Assembly: GCA_011174825.1 (NCBI GenBank)
Contig: DUEZ01000078.1
Coordinates: 35,440-99,439, forward strand
DNA length: 64,000 nucleotides
Reading direction: 5' to 3'
DNA from: Anaerolineae bacterium
GTDB lineage: Bacteria > Chloroflexota > Anaerolineae > Anaerolineales > E44-bin32
Shown here one piece after another: positions 7,996 through 17,039 of this stretch. A model generated the notes under the pieces. The model was not told the origin of the DNA. It searched no databases and worked only from the letters and a program-made list of their open reading frames with translations. The position numbers and the translations under genes were made by a program. Position 1 is the first letter of the stretch. Every line of letters starts with the position of its first letter.

Positions 7996-10149
7996 ATGGA
8001 AGATCCCTCGGGAGGACGACCCTCCATTGGCGAGCGTATTAAGCTCGCTTGGCAAGCAACCCGATTGGGGCTGATTTTCGCTCTCGGCTTGATTGGGACG
8101 GTCCTCGTTCTGTCTATACCACAAGCACAAAACGGGTCAACGTTTATCCTAGAACCTGGTGATGTCGCTCCACAGGATATCCTGGCACCCTACAGGCTGG
8201 ATTTCCCAAGTGAGGTTCTAACCGAGATAGCACGCGAAGAGGCAGCCGAGGCCGTCACGGACCTTTACGACCCTCCTGATAGCAATGTCGCCAGACAACA
8301 ACTTGAAAGCTTAAGAGAAGTGCTTAACTACATCGATTCTATTCGGGCTGATCAACTCAGCACGTCCAAAGAACTCATCGAAGATTTAATCAAAAACATA
8401 AAGGTCCCCTTGGATACCGAAGTCGCACAAGCAATATTGGAACTGCCTGATCCTCGGTGGGAAGCCATAAAACTCGAATCGACATCCGTGCTAGAACAGG
8501 TGATGCGCAATGAAATCAGGGAGGACAGGGTAAACGAGGCGCGGCGATCCGTGCCAACGCTCGTGAGTATCGCTCTACCAGTAGACCAAGTTCAGTTGGT
8601 TAGCCATTTGGTAACCGCCTTTGTAGCCCCGAACACTTGGCTCAATCAGTCCGCAACCGAGGAAGCTAAAAATAATGCGCGTCAATCGGTCGAATTGGTT
8701 CGCACATCATATGCTGCTGGGGAAACGATCGTCAGGGTAGGATCTCGAATAACACCGCTTGAGATCGAGGCTTTGGAAGCTTATAACCTATTAAAGCCCC
8801 CTGAACCCTGGCAAAGAATTGCGATCCAGGTGTTATTGGTCACACTTCTAGCAAGCACGATCGCGCTATACGCCTACCGAATCCACCCAAATGAGATCAA
8901 GAAAACCCGTCATGCATTAACCTTAAGCATCATGTTCATCATCGTAGCTTTGAACATGCAACTGATGATCCCTGGAAGAGCGGTCTTACCTTATCTCTTC
9001 CCGACAGCAACCCTCCCCATCTTGTTAGCTGTGCTCTTCAGCCCTGGTATGGGCATCATGAGCGCCTTAGTCAGCGGTGCTTTGGCGGGTTTCCTGGCAC
9101 CAAGGGGATTGGAGCTCGGGTTGTACACCGCTCTTAGCGGTACGATAGCGGCCTTGATCATTGGCCGAGCGGAGCGTCTTAGTTCCTTCTTCTGGGCAGG
9201 GATAGGCACTTCGATTTCCGCCGCCATGGTTATCGTCATCTTCCGCTTCCCCGATCCAGCAACGGACCTGCTTGGTAAGGCGACGCTTATGGGTGCTGCG
9301 ATCATCAACGGCTTACTCTCCGCAAGTCTTGGATTCGGATTGTTACTCCTCACCAGCAACTTTCTCGGTATCACCACAAGCCTACAACTGATCGAATTGT
9401 CTCGTCCTGACCATCCGTTGCTACAGTTGCTCCTGCAAAACGCGCCGGGAACATACCAACACAGTTTACAGGTCGCGAATCTCGCAGAACAAGCTGCCCG
9501 AGCCATCGACGCCAATCCCTTACTCACACGCGTCGGAGCCTTGTATCACGATGTTGGCAAGGCTCTTCGTCCTCAATTCTTCATCGAAAACCAGGTGCCT
9601 GGGCAAAACGTGCACGAGCAGTTAGATCCAACGACAAGCGCCAGCATCATCATTTCCCATGTGGATGACGGCCTCGAGCTCGCCAATAAGTATCACCTAC
9701 CAGATAGCATCCAAGCCTTCATCAAAGAACACCATGGTAACCAGAAAGTCAGGTACCAATACCACGCTGCCATAGAGGCTGCCGGAGGCGATAAGAATCT
9801 CGTCAACACCGATGACTTTACTTATCATGGCTCCACCCCACTCACACGTGAGACTGCTGTCCTCATGTTAGCGGATGGCGTAGAAGCTAAAGTCAGAGCA
9901 GACAAACCTCAGAATCGTGAAGAGATCGACAAGCTTGTCCGCTGGGTCATTGCCGATCGCTTATCGAACGGACAACTTGCGCGTACCGAATTGACATTAA
10001 AAGATCTCGATTCTATCCGTTCTTCTTTCACCCGCACACTGAGGAATTTCTATCATCCCCGACTGCAATATCCTGAACCCGGGGAAGAGGACACCTCCCC
10101 AATCCAAGATCCTCAAGGCAGCACGGCTAGCTCACCCAACAGTTCATGA
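7996..10149 (+). CDS. pgpH: 7TM receptor-type HD-domain phosphohydrolase (PgpH-like)
   Basis: The 717-aa membrane protein combines an N-terminal helix (about residues 23-43), a large extracytoplasmic 7TMR-HDED domain (about 45-270), a cluster of transmembrane segments (about 275-475) and a cytosolic HD phosphohydrolase domain (about 475-650). The metal motif is YHDVGK near residue 517, with HSLQVANLAEQAA before it and EHHGN after it. Homologues such as PgpH in Listeria hydrolyse cyclic di-AMP; that activity is inferred here. It overlaps ybeY by 4 nt (ATGA), a linkage also seen in Firmicutes. Confidence 0.92.
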   Translation: MEDPSGGRPSIGERIKLAWQATRLGLIFALGLIGTVLVLSIPQAQNGSTFILEPGDVAPQDILAPYRLDFPSEVLTEIAREEAAEAVTDLYDPPDSNVARQQLESLREVLNYIDSIRADQLSTSKELIEDLIKNIKVPLDTEVAQAILELPDPRWEAIKLESTSVLEQVMRNEIREDRVNEARRSVPTLVSIALPVDQVQLVSHLVTAFVAPNTWLNQSATEEAKNNARQSVELVRTSYAAGETIVRVGSRITPLEIEALEAYNLLKPPEPWQRIAIQVLLVTLLASTIALYAYRIHPNEIKKTRHALTLSIMFIIVALNMQLMIPGRAVLPYLFPTATLPILLAVLFSPGMGIMSALVSGALAGFLAPRGLELGLYTALSGTIAALIIGRAERLSSFFWAGIGTSISAAMVIVIFRFPDPATDLLGKATLMGAAIINGLLSASLGFGLLLLTSNFLGITTSLQLIELSRPDHPLLQLLLQNAPGTYQHSLQVANLAEQAARAIDANPLLTRVGALYHDVGKALRPQFFIENQVPGQNVHEQLDPTTSASIIISHVDDGLELANKYHLPDSIQAFIKEHHGNQKVRYQYHAAIEAAGGDKNLVNTDDFTYHGSTPLTRETAVLMLADGVEAKVRADKPQNREEIDKLVRWVIADRLSNGQLARTELTLKDLDSIRSSFTRTLRNFYHPRLQYPEPGEEDTSPIQDPQGSTASSPNSS

Positions 10150-10607
10150 CCTACAAAACGCATTTACATTGTGATGCAGGATATGCTAAAGACTTCTCTG
10201 GCCTGGCCACTCTTGCTGTCGGCGTTCTCAGTCATGAGGGGGTCCCACCAGGAGAACTCACCATCGTCCTTACAGACGAAGATACAATCCATAAGCTAAA
10301 TAAGCAGTATAGAGGACACAATTCATCAACGGATGTCCTCTCCTTTGCAGACGGAAGTCTCGATCCGGACAGCAAAGGTGTTTATTATGGTGATGTGATC
10401 ATTGCGGTTCCAATAGCCAAAACCCAGGCCAAAATCGCTGGTCATACTCTAGAAGCCGAGCTTGCACTTCTCACTGTCCACGGAATATTGCATTTATTAG
10501 GTTACGATCATACCAACCCAGATGAACGGGACCACATGTGGGCCGTGAAACAGACGATCTTAGCTAAACATGGGTACCAGATCACGTTCCCGGAGGAAAT
10601 GGTATGA
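10146..10607 (+). CDS. ybeY: Endoribonuclease / rRNA maturation factor YbeY
   Basis: This 153-aa single-domain metalloprotein is involved in 16S rRNA 3' maturation and ribosome quality control. The zinc motif HGILHLLGYDHTNPDERDHM (about residues 112-131) supplies the three histidines, and the STDVLSFADG block precedes it. The gene overlaps its upstream neighbour by 4 nt and is itself overlapped by dgkA (ATGA), so these three genes are coupled. Confidence 0.96.
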   Translation: MTYKTHLHCDAGYAKDFSGLATLAVGVLSHEGVPPGELTIVLTDEDTIHKLNKQYRGHNSSTDVLSFADGSLDPDSKGVYYGDVIIAVPIAKTQAKIAGHTLEAELALLTVHGILHLLGYDHTNPDERDHMWAVKQTILAKHGYQITFPEEMV

Positions 10608-10984
10608 CCAAGTCGAAACAATCCCGGTCACGAATTGCTGCTTTTCACCACGCTTTTTCAGGTTGGTGGTATGTCCTTCAAACCCAGAGGAACGCTTGGA
10701 TTCATGCCTTAGCAACATTGGGTGTCATCGTGCTGGGATATTGGCTAAGTATCGAACGAAGTGATTGGGCAGTTCTACTCTTGGCCATTGGTCTAGTCTG
10801 GTTAGCAGAGTTCTTGAACACCGCTCTCGAGGCGGTCGTTGATCTCGCTAGCCCCAAGATGCATCCCCTTGCGCGAGTCGGAAAGGACGTTGGAGCTGCT
10901 GGAGTTCTCATCTCAGCCGCCACTGCAGCTGTTATTGGGTTGTTGATTCTCGGCCCACCCTTATTGGATAGACTCGGCCTTTGA
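10604..10984 (+). CDS. dgkA: Diacylglycerol/undecaprenol kinase family protein
   Basis: This small 126-aa integral membrane kinase has three predicted helices (about residues 35-53, 57-75 and 98-118). The DgkA signature EFLNTALEAVVDL lies near residues 70-82. In Gram-positive-type bacteria this family phosphorylates undecaprenol, feeding the lipid carrier pool used by MraY and MurG; the substrate here is inferred. It ends the yqeY-pgpH-ybeY-dgkA run. Confidence 0.93.
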   Translation: MTKSKQSRSRIAAFHHAFSGWWYVLQTQRNAWIHALATLGVIVLGYWLSIERSDWAVLLLAIGLVWLAEFLNTALEAVVDLASPKMHPLARVGKDVGAAGVLISAATAAVIGLLILGPPLLDRLGL

Positions 10985-11173
10985 GAATCGCTCCCCCAAA
11001 GGATTTATTGCAGCGATTCTTGTTCTGTGCCATAATGCCTGAGGTGGGCAAAGCCTTGGCCACTAGGCTAACGCGCTTGCGTGCTTGAGCGTTTAATGTC
11101 GGAAATCTCGGTTGTTGGATTGATAGAAAAGTCTTTGCTCGATACGTATATGCGAATGATATGAGGTTGATAT

Positions 11174-13729
11174 TTGATGGAGTCTAGTCCGTCACAAGGC
11201 AATTTATATAAGGCCGCCACAACTTCGTTCGATTTCGATAGTCCTGGGGAGATCATTAACGGCTTACTCAATCTTGCGGGTAAGCTCACGGGATCTGATC
11301 GTATCGCGCTGTATGAATACAACGAGGGAGAGACCTCCTTTATCCCACGTTTTGCCATTGGAACTCCAATGGGAAACCTTGGGAGGCTTTCATCGTCCAC
11401 AGATGATCCAATCCTCAGGACCGTCTTAGCGAATCACCGCGCGGTTGGAACCGATAAGAATTACAAAGCACTCTCCCTACCCCTTGCTCCGGGGATTGTG
11501 GCTTGTGCACCTTGCATCACTGGTGGACAAACAGTTGGTCTACTCTTTATAGGTAGGGAAGAACAAGTACCCTATAACGATGAGGAACTCGCTACAATTG
11601 AAGTCCTGGCAACGCGTATTGCCGAATCCCTTCTACTCGCTCGCGAATCAGCCAGCCAAACGTATACCTTCCATAAATTATCCTTGCTTTACCAAGCCAG
11701 CCACGCCATTACAGGTACGCGCGACCGTCAGGAGGCAATCCGTCAAACTGCGGCTCACCTTCTGAAGGCCACATCTGCTGATTTCTGTGAGGTCATGGTC
11801 TTTGATGAGTCAAACGGTCACACGAGTCGCTTCAGCCAGCAATTGGACAAATCAATGCAACCTACTGTTATGTCGCAAGAGGGCGACTCGCTTCCCGAAT
11901 ACCCAATCCACAAGAAAGTATTACAAGATTTGTTACCTCACAACTTAAGCCTGGTGCCTCCCAAGGGTTCAGCGAAAGACATCGCGATGTTGGAGAATGA
12001 GGGTTTTGCAGCGGTTGCTATCTTCCCGCTTGCAACCCGTAATCAAGCTTTGGGCATTGTGCGTATGTTGTATAACAGACCTGGCAGACAGATCAACGAG
12101 CAGGAAATGGAGCTCGCACAAGCGATCATCAATATCGGTGCTGTCGGTTTCCAAGATGCTATCCACCTAGAGACGGCTGAATCGAGAGCAAGCCAACTGC
12201 AGGTCTTGGGTGATATCGGTCGTGAGATGACCTCCACGCTCGATTTGGAAGCGGCTCTCGAGAACGCAATGTTGCATACGCAGCGCTTGCTGGATGTTGA
12301 AGCTTGCGTTCTCTTCTTACTGGATGAACTGGGCGAGAAATTGGTGCTCAAGGCGAGTGGGGGTAGACACCTTCGTATCCGGGATGTGGCAATCCGCATC
12401 GAAGAAGGTATCGCTGGTTGGGTAACCCGTAATCAACGTCCTCTGATTGTGAACGATGTTCGAGCCAATCCTCTATATCAAAGTGCGATCGACGGCCAAA
12501 CAGGGCTGCTAACGACTTCCGTGTTATGTGTCCCGATGGAGAGGCGTGGCGAAGTTCTTGGTGTAATCGAAGCCATCAACCATCCACGGGGAGCCTTCAC
12601 AGAAGGCGATCAACAAGTCCTCTCTTCCGTCGCTTCCTGGGCCGCCATCGCTGTTGATAACGCTACTTTGTTCCAGCGCGTTGCTGAAGAACGAAGTCGA
12701 CTTGAAGCGACACTGGTTGAGACAGTAGACTCTGTTGTGCTCACCGATACATTGGGCCGCATCATCCTCATCAATCAAGCCGCTGGACAAGCTTTCCGAA
12801 TCAACCCTGACCGTGCTGCTGGTCGCTTGGCATCTGAAGTCTTTGCGGGACATCCCCTCGGTGATATGCTGATGGATCCGGAGATTAGTCTCCCCACCAG
12901 CCAAGAGATTTCCACGCCTACTGAGCGAATTCTCTTTTCAACCATCAGCGAGGTCACCGATGTCGGCCGCGTCGCTGTCATGCAAGACATCACAGCCCTG
13001 AAACAGATCGACCGTATGAGATCTCAACTGCTGGGCACCGCAGCACACGATTTAAAAAATCCTCTCAACGCGATCCGATTGGGCGCTGATCTACTCTATG
13101 ATGCTCCACTTAATGATCAACAGCGAAGGGCGTTGAGCATGATGCAGCGAGCCACTGAGAGCATGACAAATCTGATCACCGCTCTCTTGGAGACGATCCG
13201 GGTCGAATCCACTGCTAATGTGATTTATGAACCCTGTCAGGTTAATGATCTTATCCGTCGCGCAATTGAAGATTTACGTCCACTCTCGGAAGCTAAAAAG
13301 CATAAGATCATTTACCAGCCTCCCGATGAATCCCTCCTCCTTATGGGTGAACCCAACCGATTAAATTCGGTTATGAGCAACCTCTTAAGCAACGCAATCA
13401 AGTTCACAAAACCGGAAGGCGAAATCACGATCGCTGTCAAGTGGGATGACGATCAGGCTACCATCAGCGTAGGGGACAACGGCCCAGGTATCCCAGAAGA
13501 TGAGATATCACGTGTCTTTGAGCACCTTTTCCGCGGTCGGATCAATGTGGAAGACCCCGATAACCCAATTGAGGGAACGGGCCTCGGCTTAGCACTAGCT
13601 AAGACCGTCATTGAACAACATGGTGGTCACATATGGGTCGAGAGTGAGGAAGGCAAAGGGAGCACTTTTCTCTTCTCCCTACCCCGTGAGCCTACTCCCA
13701 AGACAGGATCGCTTCGCAAAGAAGAATAG
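11174..13729 (+). CDS. Cytosolic sensor histidine kinase with three GAF domains and a PAS domain
   Basis: The 851-aa protein lacks transmembrane segments. Three GAF-type modules occupy about residues 17-150, 170-325 and 345-500. A PAS module (about 510-610, VDSVVLTDTLGRIILIN) follows, then a HisKA dimerisation helix with the phosphoacceptor in GTAAHDLKNPLN near residue 624. The HATPase domain (about 715-840) shows NLLSNAIKF, DNGPGIPEDE and GTGLGLALAK. The ligands are unknown; GAF domains of this sort bind cyclic nucleotides, haem or chromophores. No response regulator is adjacent, so it is an orphan kinase. A ribosome site GAGG lies about 10 nt upstream of the ATG. Confidence 0.92.
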   Translation: MMESSPSQGNLYKAATTSFDFDSPGEIINGLLNLAGKLTGSDRIALYEYNEGETSFIPRFAIGTPMGNLGRLSSSTDDPILRTVLANHRAVGTDKNYKALSLPLAPGIVACAPCITGGQTVGLLFIGREEQVPYNDEELATIEVLATRIAESLLLARESASQTYTFHKLSLLYQASHAITGTRDRQEAIRQTAAHLLKATSADFCEVMVFDESNGHTSRFSQQLDKSMQPTVMSQEGDSLPEYPIHKKVLQDLLPHNLSLVPPKGSAKDIAMLENEGFAAVAIFPLATRNQALGIVRMLYNRPGRQINEQEMELAQAIINIGAVGFQDAIHLETAESRASQLQVLGDIGREMTSTLDLEAALENAMLHTQRLLDVEACVLFLLDELGEKLVLKASGGRHLRIRDVAIRIEEGIAGWVTRNQRPLIVNDVRANPLYQSAIDGQTGLLTTSVLCVPMERRGEVLGVIEAINHPRGAFTEGDQQVLSSVASWAAIAVDNATLFQRVAEERSRLEATLVETVDSVVLTDTLGRIILINQAAGQAFRINPDRAAGRLASEVFAGHPLGDMLMDPEISLPTSQEISTPTERILFSTISEVTDVGRVAVMQDITALKQIDRMRSQLLGTAAHDLKNPLNAIRLGADLLYDAPLNDQQRRALSMMQRATESMTNLITALLETIRVESTANVIYEPCQVNDLIRRAIEDLRPLSEAKKHKIIYQPPDESLLLMGEPNRLNSVMSNLLSNAIKFTKPEGEITIAVKWDDDQATISVGDNGPGIPEDEISRVFEHLFRGRINVEDPDNPIEGTGLGLALAKTVIEQHGGHIWVESEEGKGSTFLFSLPREPTPKTGSLRKEE

Positions 13730-13771
13730 ATTCACCAGTAACCGTCACGTTTCATAAAGCGAATAGAATCG

Positions 13772-14626
13772 ATGAGTCAAACACCAATTTTCCACTTTGG
13801 AACTGTTGGTTCACCGCGCTCGACGCCAAAAAAACCTGGCGGTTCCGTAGGCGCTATATTGCACCTCGCAGATCAAAACCTGACGGCTTTCGAATTAGGT
13901 TGGGTCCGATCCGTTCGTGTCTCAGAGGAGACCTGCGTCAAGATTAATCAGACGGCGAAGGAGGCAGGTGTTTATATCAGCGTACACGCCCCTTACTACA
14001 TTAATCTAAACGCCGATCATGAGGAATGGCCCAGGAGTCGAAAGCGAATAATGGATGCTGCTCGATTTGGTAATCTCGCCGGGGCAACAGACATCGTCTT
14101 CCATCCCGGCTCATATTTTGGAGGAACTCCGCAGAAAGCTCTCGAAGTTGCCATCCCCAGGCTTCTTGGTTGTGTTGAAGAACTTAGGTTTTCAGGCATC
14201 ATGATCACGTTACGTCCGGAAACAATGGGTAAAGGGGCTATGCTGGGTTCACTCGACGACACTCTGATCCTCTCACAGGAGATCGAAGGTGTTGAGCCAT
14301 GTCTCGATTTTGCACATTTGCACGCCCGCCCAGGTGACGGCTCTACGAATTCGTATACTGAATGGTGCGAAATACTGATCCAATATGGGGAGGCTCTTGG
14401 GGTGGATGCCCTACAACGTCTGCACTGTCATCTTTCGGGAATAGAATACGGACCAAAGGGGGAGCGCAACCACCTGATGCTTGCCAAGTCTGATTTCAAT
14501 CTAGAGGATCTTTTACGTGCTCTCAACGATCTCGATTGCAGTGGTCGCATCCTCTGTGAAAGCCCTGAAGATATGGATGTCGATGCACAATTAATTAAAA
14601 ACACGTGGGAAAGAATCGCAGGGTAA
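13772..14626 (+). CDS. nfo: Endonuclease IV-like TIM-barrel protein
   Basis: The 284-aa protein is of the AP endonuclease 2 / endonuclease IV superfamily, which cleaves DNA at abasic sites with three zinc ions. Likely metal-ligand regions are VHAPYYINLN (near residue 70), VFHPGSYFGG (near 110), LRPETMGK (near 150), LDFAHLHARPGD (near 180) and LHCHLSGIEYGPKGERNH (near 215-232). The sequence is closer to the shorter archaeal-type forms than to E. coli Nfo. A sugar isomerase of the same fold remains possible. It lies about 40 nt downstream of the histidine kinase gene. Confidence 0.8.
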   Translation: MSQTPIFHFGTVGSPRSTPKKPGGSVGAILHLADQNLTAFELGWVRSVRVSEETCVKINQTAKEAGVYISVHAPYYINLNADHEEWPRSRKRIMDAARFGNLAGATDIVFHPGSYFGGTPQKALEVAIPRLLGCVEELRFSGIMITLRPETMGKGAMLGSLDDTLILSQEIEGVEPCLDFAHLHARPGDGSTNSYTEWCEILIQYGEALGVDALQRLHCHLSGIEYGPKGERNHLMLAKSDFNLEDLLRALNDLDCSGRILCESPEDMDVDAQLIKNTWERIAG

Positions 14627-14646
14627 TAAATCATCTTTTGATCAGT

Positions 14647-14674
14647 GTAGGGGCGGTTCGCGAACCGCCCCTAC
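14647..14674. repeat. Perfect 28-bp palindrome, GTAGGGGCG family (copy 1)
   Basis: GTAGGGGCGGTTCG is followed immediately by its exact reverse complement. It lies 21 nt after the TIM-barrel gene and could act as a transcript-end hairpin. Relatives of the outer GTAGGGGCG...CGCCCCTAC frame occur at 44805 and 63571. Confidence 0.85.
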
Positions 14675-14693
14675 AGGGTTGAATGAATGTAAA

Positions 14694-14726
14694 AGCTTCC
14701 CACGAGCGTATAGCTCGCGTGAAGCT
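14694..14726. repeat. Palindromic repeat, CCCGCGAGCT family (copy 2)
   Basis: AGCTTCCCACGAGC...GCTCGCGTGAAGCT forms a hairpin in the convergent gap between the TIM-barrel gene and the DUF5666 gene. It is a relative of the elements at 6034, 38278 and 63404. Confidence 0.7.
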
Positions 14727-14767
14727 GACAGTACTCAAATCGTGATGCTCGTTCACCATCCTTAGTT

Positions 14768-15907
14768 TTATGGACCGACCTGCATGTCAGGCTGCTCGTA
14801 ATGACGCTCAGCATCACCTGGTCTCTCCGTCGAGGCTCTGGTTACACCTACAAACACTGCCTTCAGTTGTCCATCCTCGAGCTTCACGGCGCCCACGATG
14901 GCGAACATCCCTACTTGAAGATCCTCGAAACCTTCAACACTACCATCTCGAGATCGATATCGTGTTAAGTTATCGACGAAGAAAGTCATCACAGAGCCAT
15001 CTCTCGATTCGATCGTGAAAACGTGATCCCCGAGGGCAGCTATTCTTCCTCTCCCCCATAGACAGTCCGGAGGATCCTTAGGGATCGCGACTGCTACAAC
15101 GAAGGCAAACCATCCGCCCTCATTCTCCAATGCACCCACGTAGGCGATCATACCTACTTTAAGATCTTCGAGGCCCTTTACTGATCCATCCCTGCTGACG
15201 AATCGAGTCCGTTTACCTATCTGAAAGGTCACGGAAGCACCTTCGATAATCTGTAAGGTAAAGGTTCCCTCCTCAGGATCAACGGTCGTGATCTCGCCTC
15301 TGAACCGTCGCAGGTTATCGGGATTATCTTCTCTGTATGCAGCGGTCACGATCAAAGCCACAAGACTGCTGTCCTCACGTTCGAATCCGATCACCAAAGC
15401 GACCATCCCCTTCTCTAGATCTTCGATACACTGGATCGAACCATCACGGCCTCGAAAATGCGTCCGTTCGGTGGTATGGATTGTCACGACAGCACCGTTT
15501 TGTTTCTTTAAGCTAAAGGAAGCAGAAGCTGCGGCGATTCCTGACACCTCGCCAATCACCCGCTCAGGTTGAGGTTCCACCTGCGTCGTGACCACCAAGC
15601 GAGCGATCAGTCCCTCTTCACTTCGGAAGCCCATAACAAGTGCTCTCATACCGGCCTCCAGATCCGAAAATTCTTTGACCGAACCAGCGGGGCTGCGGAA
15701 ATGAGTACCACGATCCACTTCAAATCGGTACTCCTCCCCACTTCTTGCATGGAGACCGAAAGCACTCGCGTGCAGATCTACCCAAATGATCTCCCCTAGA
15801 ACGCGAATCCGATGTGGTGGCTTCCCTTCCTCAGCGTAGGCAACGCCGACAACGATCAACGAGAGGATTAAGGCCACCACCAATGCATTGCTGACTTTGC
15901 CTTTCAT
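14768..15907 (-). CDS. Secreted protein with four DUF5666-type beta repeats
   Basis: The 379-aa protein begins with a signal peptide (ALVVALILSLIVVGVAYA, about residues 7-24). It then has four tandem units of about 70-75 residues. Each unit starts with GEI or GRI and contains a TxF(R/V)S(R/P)DGS turn, ends with a DL(E/K/Q)xGM step, and closes on a hydrophobic strand. This matches the DUF5666 pattern of small beta barrels in bacterial envelope proteins of unknown function. The start was set at the internal ATG because GGAGG lies 6 nt before it. It stands alone, convergent with the TIM-barrel gene. Confidence 0.8.
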   Translation of the reverse strand: MKGKVSNALVVALILSLIVVGVAYAEEGKPPHRIRVLGEIIWVDLHASAFGLHARSGEEYRFEVDRGTHFRSPAGSVKEFSDLEAGMRALVMGFRSEEGLIARLVVTTQVEPQPERVIGEVSGIAAASASFSLKKQNGAVVTIHTTERTHFRGRDGSIQCIEDLEKGMVALVIGFEREDSSLVALIVTAAYREDNPDNLRRFRGEITTVDPEEGTFTLQIIEGASVTFQIGKRTRFVSRDGSVKGLEDLKVGMIAYVGALENEGGWFAFVVAVAIPKDPPDCLWGRGRIAALGDHVFTIESRDGSVMTFFVDNLTRYRSRDGSVEGFEDLQVGMFAIVGAVKLEDGQLKAVFVGVTRASTERPGDAERHYEQPDMQVGP

Positions 15908-16063
15908 GTCTACCTCCGTTGGATGGTTACTCAAAAGGTAAAGGAAGAGAACAATCTAGGTGTATAGAAGATGTAAAAAGACGGTAAATTGGGTTTCTCT
16001 AGTCGGATGTATTAAATCGGGGGATTGATATTTCAGAAGAGGGAATTAGGGATCAGGGAAGGC

Positions 16064-16151
16064 TAGGCACCGGGGTAATTGGGCACCTCGGCCTCTGTGG
16101 TTCGAACCATTTATGACAAACAACCAAAGTGCCCTGGTGCCCAAGTGCCTA
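16064..16151. repeat. Imperfect long inverted repeat (MITE-like)
   Basis: The left arm TAGGCAC...TTGGGCACC is mirrored by GGTGCCCAAGTGCCTA on the right, and the centre carries a perfect 12-bp palindrome TGGTTCGAACCA (16098-16109). It lies in the gap between the DUF5666 gene and the nucleoside kinase gene. No coding potential is visible. Confidence 0.55.
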
Positions 16152-16205
16152 ATAAGCATTTTTAGAAGTTGTATCAATATAGAAATGGAACTCTGTTGAG
16201 AGGCT

Positions 16206-16850
16206 CTATTCGACTGGGAATTCTATTTCCTCCCGACCTAGCAGTTTATCACGGATACGTTCAATAACGATTTCAAGGTGTTGGGGTTTATGTACAAAAT
16301 CTAAGTCGTCAGTACGTATGCTGAGTACCGGGCACAGATCAAAGCCGGCCATCCACTCCTGGTAATATGAGTCAAGCAATCTCAGATAGCTAGCGTCAAT
16401 GCTTCTTTCCATATCGCGACCACGATCTTTTATACGCCCCAACAATACCTCTACAGGTGCCCATAGATAAATAAGTAGATCAGGTAGATCCAACGATCCT
16501 ACAATGAGATCAAACACATGACGATAGGTTTGATAATCGCGTTCCGTGATCGTTCCCAAATTTAAGGCCGCACGCGAGAAAATCTCAGCGTCCTCATAAA
16601 TCGATCGATCGATGATCGCTGATTGTGGGGCACGAGAGAGGGTCATATGCTGTTCAGCACGGTGGCCGAGGAAGAAGATTTGCAGATGAAAGGCCCATGT
16701 CTTCATATCGGCATAGAAATCGGAGAGATAGGGATTATCTACCACGGACTCGTATGCAGTAATCCATCCAAGTCGCCTGCCCAAGCATTCGGTGAGCGAT
16801 GTCTTACCAGAGCTGATATTGCCAGATACAAGGACGAAATGTTTTGCCAT
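16206..16850 (-). CDS. Deoxynucleoside kinase (dGK/dCK family)
   Basis: The 214-aa cytosolic kinase phosphorylates deoxynucleosides in salvage. The P-loop GNISSGKTS is at residues 10-18. The DRSIYEDAEIF block (near 92) supplies the ERS-like catalytic region, and the lid arginines lie in RIKDRGRDMERS (near 130-141). An AGGAGG ribosome site precedes the ATG. It sits downstream of nrdR-nrdJ, consistent with a joint role in dNTP supply. Whether the substrate is dA/dG or dC cannot be fixed by reading. Confidence 0.88.
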   Translation of the reverse strand: MAKHFVLVSGNISSGKTSLTECLGRRLGWITAYESVVDNPYLSDFYADMKTWAFHLQIFFLGHRAEQHMTLSRAPQSAIIDRSIYEDAEIFSRAALNLGTITERDYQTYRHVFDLIVGSLDLPDLLIYLWAPVEVLLGRIKDRGRDMERSIDASYLRLLDSYYQEWMAGFDLCPVLSIRTDDLDFVHKPQHLEIVIERIRDKLLGREEIEFPVE

Positions 16851-16950
16851 CCCGATTGCCTCCTCTTTGCCTCGTTCGAGTCAGAATTCCTAAAGCTGAT
16901 GGTGGTCTTCGCTCGAATAAAAACTATGCATAGTGTAATGAGATGGAAAT

Positions 16951-16977
16951 AGAAAAAGAAAGACCCCATAGGGGCCA
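16951..16977 (-). terminator. Possible terminator downstream of nrdJ
   Basis: On the minus strand GGCCCC-TAT-GGGGTC is followed by TTTCTTTTT, about 60 nt after the nrdJ stop. Confidence 0.5.
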
Positions 16978-17039
16978 GATTCAATTCGCTGCGTTTTTAT
17001 TTCAGAAACGGAATGTTTACGTTCACGATTCCTCAGAAC

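Noticed and set aside
11174..13729. Phytochrome photoreceptor
   Set aside because: Multiple GAF domains suggested it, but no chromophore-binding cysteine context or PHY domain could be recognised.
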